DNA of 12,571 nt from JACCWM01 sp040393065 (GTDB lineage Bacteria; Myxococcota_A; Bradymonadia; Bradymonadales; Bradymonadaceae), in NCBI GenBank assembly GCA_040393065.1, contig JBEBUW010000123.1:1-12571 (forward strand). Reading direction: 5' to 3'. This document shows positions 7,425 through 12,571 of the stretch, piece after piece. Made by a program: the position numbers and the translations under genes. How positions within the stretch are numbered: the first letter of the stretch is position 1; every line of letters begins with the position of its first letter. The notes under the pieces were generated by a model. That model was not told where the DNA came from and searched no databases. It saw only the letters and a list, made by a program, of their open reading frames with translations.

Positions 7425-7475
7425 CACACGGTTCTAATACAACCATGTGTGGTAGGGTCTCTTCGGACGAGAGAC
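7425..7475 (+). other. Two adjacent hairpins in the tolR-tolA gap
   Basis: The first pairs CACAC-GGTT (7425-7433) with AACC-(AT)-GTGTG (7441-7451), with a 2-nt bulge and a 7-nt loop, beginning 12 nt after the tolR stop. The second pairs GTCTCTT (7457-7463) with GAGAGAC (7469-7475), one U·G, around a 5-nt loop. GGGTCT is repeated on either side of the second stem. Neither is directly followed by a T-tract. They could tune tolA expression relative to tolQR; no known regulatory RNA is recognised. Confidence 0.45.
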
Positions 7476-7515
7476 GGGTCTATCTGGAATTACCTTCTTT
7501 TGGATTGTCTGCGCT

Positions 7516-8385
7516 GTGCAAAATCCCACCCTTCAAATTACTTCGATGACTGCTGGATTACGTGATCGAACGGCGCCTGTGCTCAGCGGCATTTTTATGT
7601 CGGTGATGCTGCATGGGGTGCTGATAGGAGCGATTGTACTCAGTCAGCTCTATGCCGGAAAATCGGAAGAGGAGGAGGGGTATGAGATTGTTTTTGACCA
7701 GGTAGAGCTGCTTGCGCTGGGTGAGGAAAAACCGGCGAATGAGTTGCCGCGCTTGCCCAATCCTGCGCCAGCGCCGGTTGTGCCGCCGACGCCTGCGCCG
7801 GTGGAGCCGGCCGTGGAGTTGCCCGAGCCGGTTGTTGAAGAGCCGCCGGCCGTGGTGCCCGATCCTGCGATTGCGCGCGAGCAAGAGCGCATCCGCCGCG
7901 AGGAGCAAGCCCGCGCCGAGCAGGAAGCTCGCCAGCAGCGCATGCAAAACGCCTTGAGCGCGCTGCACAATCCGGACAGGCCGACCAACACCGATACGCC
8001 GGCCGGAAGTGCGGATGGCATTGTCGGCGGCACGGTTTCGGACGCGGCGATGGCCAACATGATGGGTACCTATCAGGCGAAGTTGCTGGCGGAAATTACG
8101 CGTTTCTGGGAAGTGCCCACCACGATTACTTCGCAGGAAAAGGCCGAACTTGCCGGGCAGGTTCATGTGTATGTGCGCCTGAGCGAAGGCGGACATATCG
8201 TGAGTTATACATTTCGCAAAAAGAGCACGAACGAGCAGTATAATGACAGTATTGAGCGTGTTCTGAAGCGTTTTCAGGCGCAGTATGGCGGCCGAGTTTT
8301 GCCGATGCCTGAACATCCAGAAGTACGTCAGGCGGTTGTGACGCGCGGGCTTGAAATGAAAGGCTGGGAAGACGTAAATCGCTAA
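7516..8385 (+). CDS. TolA, energy-transducing envelope-spanning protein
   Basis: TolA couples the TolQR motor to TolB and Pal. A hydrophobic anchor lies at about 24-46 and contains S29-V-M-L-H33, the SxxxH motif that in TonB/TolA contacts the motor. A Pro/Ala/Val-rich spacer follows (about 72-118), then a charged coiled coil ('REQERIRREEQARAEQEARQQR', about 121-142) and a TonB/TolA-like C-terminal domain (about 184-289, 'YQAKLLAEITRFWEVP', 'VHVYVRLSEGGHIVSYTF'). The annotated start is GTG 7516; the in-frame ATG at 7546 is also possible and keeps the whole anchor. Neither start has a good ribosome binding site. At 289 residues it is shorter than E. coli TolA because the helical domain II is brief. 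Confidence 0.92.
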   Translation: MQNPTLQITSMTAGLRDRTAPVLSGIFMSVMLHGVLIGAIVLSQLYAGKSEEEEGYEIVFDQVELLALGEEKPANELPRLPNPAPAPVVPPTPAPVEPAVELPEPVVEEPPAVVPDPAIAREQERIRREEQARAEQEARQQRMQNALSALHNPDRPTNTDTPAGSADGIVGGTVSDAAMANMMGTYQAKLLAEITRFWEVPTTITSQEKAELAGQVHVYVRLSEGGHIVSYTFRKKSTNEQYNDSIERVLKRFQAQYGGRVLPMPEHPEVRQAVVTRGLEMKGWEDVNR

Positions 8386-8397
8386 AAACGTCTTCCT
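8366..8397 (+). other. 9-bp perfect inverted repeat enclosing the tolA stop codon
   Basis: GGAAGACGT (8367-8375) and ACGTCTTCC (8388-8396) are perfectly complementary, with a further G·U at 8366/8397. The 12-nt loop contains the TAA stop of tolA (8383-8385). This is one of the strongest stems in the tol operon and lies 60 nt before tolB. It has no T-tract, so it more likely affects mRNA stability or ribosome release than termination. Confidence 0.6.
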
Positions 8398-8455
8398 TCA
8401 GCACAGATATCGCATCGATTCCGGCGTGATATGCGTATTCCTTCAAGGTGTATTT

Positions 8456-9856
8456 ATGATGATGCAAATAGTTTCAAGAACTCGGATTTCCTCCCTTCTG
8501 GTGGCTATTTTTCTGCTCGCTTCGAGTGTTTTTTTCGGAAACCAGGCGTTGGCGCAGGAGAGTAGCTCGGCCAATCAAACCAGTGTGAGCGGTGGATTTA
8601 CCGAGCCGCCTCCGCCGCCACCCAGTGGAATTGAGATCAATGTGCGTGTGGGTGCGCGTCGCGTGCTGGTGCCGCTGGCTGTCCCTGATACACAGGGCGG
8701 CGTGGGTGACGCGAGCAAGGTCGCGGCGCAGGTGCAGGAAATTTTGCGGCGAAACTTAGATCTTGCCGGCTATTTCAAAGTTCTGCCGACCGATAGTTTC
8801 TTTTTTGATCCTTCCGCGGAAGGCATGTCCGCGGCCGATATCAATTTCCAAAACTGGTTCAATGTCGGCGCGCAGGGCCTGATCAAAAGCAGCGTGCGTA
8901 TGCAGGGCGAGCAGGTTCAGCTCGATTTGCGCCTGTATGCGGTGGATAAGGGGCAGCCGGTTACGCTGAAATACGCAGCCAAACCTGTGGCGCCGTCCGG
9001 GGTGGATGCTCAGGTCAATGATTTTGTGAACGCCGTCATCGAGCATTATACCGGCCAGCGCGGAATTTTTGGTTCGCGTATTGTTTATGCGCAGCGTGAT
9101 TCCAACGGCTTGAAGCAGATTTATTCGATGAACATGGATGGCACCAATCGCGTGCAGATTACCAAAAACCGCGCGATTAATATGTTGCCATCGGCCAGTG
9201 GCGGCAGTGTTTATTACACGAGCTACCAGGATAATAACCCTGATCTCTGGGTGTATCGCGATGGCAAGCACACCAAACTTTCGTCGCGGCGTGGCCAGAA
9301 CAGCGGCGCAGCTTACTGCGACGGGAAACTTGCCGTGACGCTGTCGATGGGCGGCGAAAACGCCGACATTTATCTGATCGATCCGCAGGACGGAAAAATT
9401 CTGCGGCGTTTGACCGATCACTGGTCGATCGATACCAGTCCGCGCTGGAGTCCGGACTGCTCGCAAATTGCGTTTGTTTCCGGCCGGTCTGGCGGACCGC
9501 AAATCTATGTCATGAACGCGGACGGCTCCGATCAGCGCCGCCTGACCTATCAAGGCAGCTACAACAGCAATCCGAGCTGGTCGCCCAAAGGCGATGTCAT
9601 TGCATTCAGTGCGCGCGATCAATTCAATCATTTCGACGTTTTCACCGTCGATTTGCAGGGAAATATTGAGCGTCTGACTCAAGACCAGGGCAACAACGAA
9701 GAGCCCACCTTCAGCCCGGATGGCCGATACATCATATTCACCAGTGATCGCGGTGGACGCGGCAAACGGCTGTGGTTGATGACTGCGGACGGCGAAATTC
9801 AGAAGCTTTTGACCGGCGATGGCAGCGGATTTACTGAGCCCAGCTGGGTTCGGTAA
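8456..9856 (+). CDS. TolB, periplasmic β-propeller of Tol-Pal
   Basis: TolB binds Pal and TolA in the periplasm. From the ATG at 8456 (preceded by AAGGTG, 5-nt spacing) the protein has 466 residues; an upstream in-frame GTG at 8426 is less likely. A signal peptide ends at ALA|QE (33/34). A 25-residue linker with six consecutive prolines (51-56) follows, then the N-terminal TolB domain (about 59-190, 'VLVPLAVPDTQGG...AQVQEILRRNLDLAGYFKVL'). A C-terminal propeller of PD40-type blades follows (about 203-466), with repeats such as 'RIVYAQRDSNGLKQIYSMNMDGT', 'SPRWSPDCSQIAFVSGRSGG' and 'EPTFSPDGRYIIFTSDRGG'. Gene order confirms the identity. Confidence 0.96.
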   Translation: MMMQIVSRTRISSLLVAIFLLASSVFFGNQALAQESSSANQTSVSGGFTEPPPPPPSGIEINVRVGARRVLVPLAVPDTQGGVGDASKVAAQVQEILRRNLDLAGYFKVLPTDSFFFDPSAEGMSAADINFQNWFNVGAQGLIKSSVRMQGEQVQLDLRLYAVDKGQPVTLKYAAKPVAPSGVDAQVNDFVNAVIEHYTGQRGIFGSRIVYAQRDSNGLKQIYSMNMDGTNRVQITKNRAINMLPSASGGSVYYTSYQDNNPDLWVYRDGKHTKLSSRRGQNSGAAYCDGKLAVTLSMGGENADIYLIDPQDGKILRRLTDHWSIDTSPRWSPDCSQIAFVSGRSGGPQIYVMNADGSDQRRLTYQGSYNSNPSWSPKGDVIAFSARDQFNHFDVFTVDLQGNIERLTQDQGNNEEPTFSPDGRYIIFTSDRGGRGKRLWLMTADGEIQKLLTGDGSGFTEPSWVR

Positions 9857-9939
9857 TCTGCTTTGTTCTGCGTATCAAAATGAACAGTTTTTGCAGGCTG
9901 CCAGACTGGCGATGTCGGCATAGAAGAGATGGTTACGAA

Positions 9940-10683
9940 ATGACTACAAATGCAAAATTTTCACGTACGACTGGTAGCAAGATCGTATTGTGCTTGAGCG
10001 GTCTGCTGATAGCGATGTTCATGGCCGGATGCCCCAAAGCTCCTCAAAAAGCGCTGGATGATGCCGAACGCGCCTTGCTCGATGCGCAGGAAAAATCGGA
10101 CTGCGCAGAGGAAAAATATCGTGCGGCCGAAAAGCTTCTCGAAGAAGCGCGTGAACTGGTCGAAAAGAAAGACTACGAAGCCGCCGAGCGCAAAGCCCGT
10201 GCTGCCGAAAAACTCGCCCTGGAAGCTCGGCAGTACGCAGATCTTACCTGGGAAGACTGTCAACGCCGCAAAGAACTCGCCAGGCAGGCTCAAAATCCGC
10301 AACCAACACCTGTGGATGAAAACGCCGGCAATGACAATGAACTCGAAGAACAGCTTTCGTTGTCGACCGTATATTTTGCCTACGACAGCTCCGAAGTTGC
10401 TCCGGAATCTCGCGCTGCGCTGGAGGACAATATTCGCTGGCTTCGTGTGAACAAAGATCGTGCGATTATTCTGGAAGGTCATACCGACGAGCGGGGGACG
10501 GCCGAGTACAATTTGTCGCTCGGAGAAAGGCGTGCGCGCAGCGTACGTCAGTATCTGATTCAGCTCGGGATCGATGGCGATCGCCTGAGCATTTTGTCCT
10601 ACGGCGAAGAAAAGCCAGTGGCTTATGGACAATCAGACGCTGATTTTTCGCGCAATCGGCGTGTCGAATTTATCCCTCAGTGA
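9940..10683 (+). CDS. Pal, peptidoglycan-associated OmpA-type lipoprotein
   Basis: Pal tethers the outer membrane to peptidoglycan. From the ATG at 9940 it has 247 residues; the in-frame ATG at 9880 would add 20 residues without signal-peptide character. The signal ends in the lipobox MAGC (Cys31). Residues 36-118 are an Ala/Glu/Lys/Arg-rich helical region, resembling DUF4398-type helical repeats, with Cys55 and Cys107. A Pro/Asn linker (119-133) leads to the OmpA-like domain (about 140-247): 'VYFAYDSSEV', 'ILEGHTDERGTAEYNLSLGERRA' and 'NRRVEF', including the Asp183 and Arg240/241 expected to hold diaminopimelate. The helical domain makes it longer than E. coli Pal (about 173). It is followed after 12 bp by the SDH-like gene. 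Confidence 0.95.
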   Translation: MTTNAKFSRTTGSKIVLCLSGLLIAMFMAGCPKAPQKALDDAERALLDAQEKSDCAEEKYRAAEKLLEEARELVEKKDYEAAERKARAAEKLALEARQYADLTWEDCQRRKELARQAQNPQPTPVDENAGNDNELEEQLSLSTVYFAYDSSEVAPESRAALEDNIRWLRVNKDRAIILEGHTDERGTAEYNLSLGERRARSVRQYLIQLGIDGDRLSILSYGEEKPVAYGQSDADFSRNRRVEFIPQ

Positions 10684-10695
10684 TCACAGGTTTTC

Positions 10696-11514
10696 ATGGG
10701 CCTGGTTGTGCAAGATACGAAGCTAATCAAGGACTTTTCGGAGCAAATTGGCCTGCCGGTCATCGTGATCGCTGCAAACTGGAACCAGGAACGTGCCGTC
10801 GATCTGGAGGATCAAGCCGCTCGTGTTTTTTACGATGTGCTGGAAGCGACGCTGGCGGCTGCGCCGCCCGGGGAAAGTCTTTCGGAAGTTGCGCTGGTAC
10901 TGATCGGGCGGGGCGGCCAATGTAGTTTTGCAGACGCAGTGCGCCGCGCTCTGGGCGGCCTGAAGATTTCCTACCGTGTTTATATCCCCTGTCCTGTGGA
11001 TGCAGCGATGACCTTGCTGAGTCTGGGCGCATCGCAAATTTACCTGCATCCGTTTGGTGGAATTGGCGCTCTGGATTCTAGCCCACAACAGCAGCAAGCC
11101 GCGGAGGCTTCGATTTTACTTGCGGGGCGTATGCTGCAGATGAGCGGTCATACGCTCGATGGCAGGAGAATCGATCAGTTGCAGACTTCCAAGATGGGGC
11201 AGGGGACGTTTCTGGGAGAATCCGATCTGGCGCGACTTGGACTTAAGGCGCGCACCGTGACCGGCGACGAGCGCAGCATCCTGTGGGAGCTTTTCAAAGC
11301 CATCGAAACGCGTATTGGTCTTAGCGAATCTGGTCTGCAACGATTTACGCCTTCGGAGACCTGGCCGGATGAAGTTGAGTTCGAACCGGCAACGATGTTA
11401 ACCGCCGCACTGATCGCTTCGGATCACAGCCAGGCGACTTTTGAGGTGGATACGGGACGACCTGATCCCGACAAAGCGTCTCTTCAAGGTGCGTGGCAGT
11501 ACAGAATTCCATGA
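10696..11514 (+). CDS. SDH/ClpP-fold protein, probable pseudoprotease
   Basis: The 272 residues match the layout of the serine dehydrogenase-like protease (SDH/SppA/ClpP crotonase-like) fold: 'VALVLIGRGGQCSFADAVRRAL' (65-86) corresponds to the oxyanion glycine strand, and 'YRVYIPCPVDAAMTLLSLGASQIYLHPFGGIGALD' (93-127) to the nucleophile helix and following strand. Family members typically read 'AMSGGTLIALAAD...LGPIDPQ' there; ungapped comparison puts Ala103 at the serine position and gives DSS for DPQ. A catalytic serine is therefore not evident. No signal peptide or anchor is seen, so it is likely cytoplasmic. It starts 12 bp after pal with CAGG 5 nt before the ATG and is probably the last operon gene, in the slot where cpoB/ybgF is often found. 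Family memory is approximate, so the loss of activity is an inference. Confidence 0.7.
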   Translation: MGLVVQDTKLIKDFSEQIGLPVIVIAANWNQERAVDLEDQAARVFYDVLEATLAAAPPGESLSEVALVLIGRGGQCSFADAVRRALGGLKISYRVYIPCPVDAAMTLLSLGASQIYLHPFGGIGALDSSPQQQQAAEASILLAGRMLQMSGHTLDGRRIDQLQTSKMGQGTFLGESDLARLGLKARTVTGDERSILWELFKAIETRIGLSESGLQRFTPSETWPDEVEFEPATMLTAALIASDHSQATFEVDTGRPDPDKASLQGAWQYRIP

Positions 11515-11649
11515 AATCGATATCAATTCCACAAAATCCGTTGTTCTTGAAATAAATTCCACCAACACTAGAAATTACGCGTTGCATACGGGATCTTTCT
11601 TTCCTATGCTCTGCATGACCGTGATGCAGCCTACCTCTTTGGGCCTCGG

Positions 11650-11670
11650 AATCAATAAATATTGATTTTT
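11650..11670 (+). terminator. Weak intrinsic terminator candidate for the tol operon
   Basis: AATCAATA (11650-11657) and TATTGATT (11660-11667) are perfectly complementary and run into five T residues (11666-11670). The stem is nearly all A/T, so it is weak. It is the best-placed stop signal between the SDH-like gene and the tRNA gene. Confidence 0.4.
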
Positions 11671-11684
11671 GAGCGAATACCCAC

Positions 11685-11713
11685 TTGCAATAATTCTATA
11701 TGTTTTATAGATA
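11685..11713 (+). promoter_or_regulatory. Possible σ70-type promoter for tRNA-Leu
   Basis: TTGCAA (11685-11690) resembles a -35 box. A TATAGATACT stretch (11706-11715) offers -10-like hexamers: TAGATA at 17-bp spacing or TATAGA at 15 bp. It ends about 35 bp before the tRNA. Neither hexamer pair matches consensus well. Confidence 0.35.
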
Positions 11714-11749
11714 CTGCTCATCGCCTGGCTGTGTGGTTTTGCAGCAAGA

Positions 11750-11832
11750 GCCGGAGTGGCGGAATGGTAGACGCGGCGGATTCAAAATCCGCTGTCCGCG
11801 AGGACGTACGAGTTCGAGTCTCGTCTCCGGTA
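11750..11832 (+). tRNA. tRNA-Leu (anticodon CAA)
   Basis: The 83-nt class II tRNA folds fully. The acceptor pairs GCCGGAG (11750-11756) with CTCCGGT (11825-11831), first pair G·U, with discriminator A11832. The anticodon stem GCGGA/TCCGC encloses the loop TTCAAAA, with CAA at 11783-11785, which reads UUG. The long variable arm has stem GTCC/GGAC with a GCGA loop. The T stem ACGAG/CTCGT encloses TTCGAGT. The 3' CCA is not encoded. A long variable arm and discriminator A both fit leucine. Confidence 0.95.
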
Positions 11833-11878
11833 TTTGGATAAGTAGTTGAATTAAATAGTGTGTATGTGGTTGTTTGAG

Positions 11879-11910
11879 AGCCCTTTCATGGAAACATGGA
11901 AGGGCTTTTT
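11879..11910 (+). terminator. Strong intrinsic terminator after tRNA-Leu
   Basis: AGCCCTTTCATG (11879-11890) and CATGGAAGGGCT (11895-11906) form a 12-bp stem (one G·U) closed by a GAAA tetraloop and running into TTTTT (11906-11910). It lies about 46 nt after the tRNA and should end its transcript. Confidence 0.9.
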
Positions 11911-12104
11911 GCTGTCTTTTGATAGCGGGTAGAGAATTTATGCGTTATGAAGCAGTACAGGAATCGTGGTTTTAACGACTGATTTTTTTGCCGATGTGGA
12001 CACATGCCTTGTCCGTGTGGCAGGTTTGCAGCTACGATATGGCACGATTTCAGAAACGTGCAATTCACTGAATGGAATGAGTATACATTTTAGATAAATT
12101 TTTT
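11911..12104. other. Intergenic region upstream of the partial exported-protein gene
   Basis: No gene is supported. AT-rich TATACATTTTAGATAAATTTTT (12082-12103) just upstream of the ribosome binding site could hold a -10 box, but no good -35 hexamer is seen at proper spacing. A TGTGGACACA near-palindrome lies near 11995-12004. Confidence 0.35.
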
Positions 12105-12116
12105 AAGGAGTAGAAG

Positions 12117-12571
12117 ATGTCGTTTAGCCGCAGCACTGTTTTTGCAGCCGTCTTTATGGTTCTTGTTGCATTTGTCACGACTGCCCAGGCGCAGGATTAC
12201 AGCTTCAAAGCATTCTCGGATGTGAAAAGCGTATGCCCGCAATGTGAGCCGCCTGCTTCGGATGTTGTAAAGCTTCGCAACGGTTCGGAAGTTCGTGCTA
12301 CGATCATTGCCGTGAATCCTGTTTTTTATACGGTGAGCCGTTATGGTGAAGTCCGCACGATTCCGAGCAGCGATGTGCAGAGTGTGGAATGGGAAAAAGG
12401 CAGCAAGCCGGCAGGAATTGATGCGCTGGATCAGATTGTGTTGAAAAACGGCCATGTTCTTACGGGAACGATCGTTGTGACGAACGAGAAGCCGGCTTAC
12501 TATCAGTTGAAATCCTCCACGCTTGATTACACCTATACGGTTTTTGAGCCCCAGGCTGTGAAGGTCTTCAA
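12117..12571 (+). CDS. Partial exported protein with CPQC motif and duplicated 'VxLxNG' module
   Basis: This open frame runs off the right edge; 151 codons are present. AAGGAG (12105-12110) with 6-nt spacing strongly supports the ATG at 12117. A signal peptide (1-25) ends AQA|QD. Then comes C40-P-Q-C43, and two copies of a β-rich module: 'DVVKLRNGSEVRATIIAVNPVFYTVSRYGEVRTIPSSDV' (from 49) and 'DQIVLKNGHVLTGTIVVTNEKPAYYQL' (from 105). This is reminiscent of the 'DvVxLkdGsxxrGtI' repeats in secreted proteins of Gram-negative bacteria. No catalytic motif is visible. It follows the tRNA terminator and is probably its own transcription unit. Function is not recognised, and the missing C terminus could carry a further domain. 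Confidence 0.8.
   Translation, partial: MSFSRSTVFAAVFMVLVAFVTTAQAQDYSFKAFSDVKSVCPQCEPPASDVVKLRNGSEVRATIIAVNPVFYTVSRYGEVRTIPSSDVQSVEWEKGSKPAGIDALDQIVLKNGHVLTGTIVVTNEKPAYYQLKSSTLDYTYTVFEPQAVKVF

Larger units (their letters stand above)
11515..11749 (+). other. Intergenic region with inverted repeats and repeated AATTCCA words
   Basis: AATTCCA occurs at 11505, 11525 and 11555, i.e. 20 and 30 bp apart, starting at the end of the preceding gene. A perfect 6-bp inverted repeat, CTGCAT (11611-11616) and ATGCAG (11624-11629), is followed by a T-rich stretch. No gene is supported. Confidence 0.4.

Noticed and set aside
11750..11832. tRNA gene as integration site of a mobile element
   Set aside because: No duplicate of the tRNA 3' end and no integrase or phage gene is seen in the window.

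Overview
The window looks like a chromosomal segment of a Gram-negative bacterium. It encodes an outer-membrane lipoprotein, a predicted outer-membrane barrel protein and a complete Tol-Pal envelope complex. The tolQ-tolR-tolA-tolB-pal order, the helical domain fused in front of OmpA in Pal, and the SDH/ClpP-fold gene after pal suggest a deltaproteobacterial-type lineage (Myxococcota/Bradymonadota-like). That placement is an impression from protein style, not a proven assignment.

Left part (1-2586). An AT-rich low-complexity stretch leads into a 15-bp tandem array (205-323). A DDAH/arginine-deiminase-fold hydrolase (631-1599, +) follows, then a 42-bp tandem array (1631-1930), then a small glyoxalase/VOC-fold protein on the minus strand (1988-2431). 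The second array fills the gap between these two convergent genes, and its units can fold as hairpins. The two arrays share a similar core sequence, so the hydrolase gene is bracketed by related repeats.

Central part (2587-11514, all +). This is a cell-envelope cluster: an LpoA/LppC-like penicillin-binding-protein activator lipoprotein, an exported protein with a probable C-terminal barrel, then tolQ, tolR, tolA, tolB and pal. The last gene is an SDH/ClpP-fold protein whose nucleophile position appears to be Ala, so it is probably a pseudoprotease. TolQ and TolR form the proton-driven inner-membrane motor, TolA transmits the energy across the periplasm, TolB is the periplasmic propeller, and Pal anchors to peptidoglycan. 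The LpoA-like lipoprotein would link the cluster to peptidoglycan synthesis. Gaps inside the tol operon are about 70-105 bp, and several contain or overlap RNA hairpins.

Right part (11515-12571). A 235-bp gap holds weak terminator-like inverted repeats and a possible promoter. It is followed by a tRNA-Leu(CAA), a strong intrinsic terminator, and the start of an exported protein with a CPQC motif and two copies of a 'VxLxNG' module. That gene runs off the right edge.
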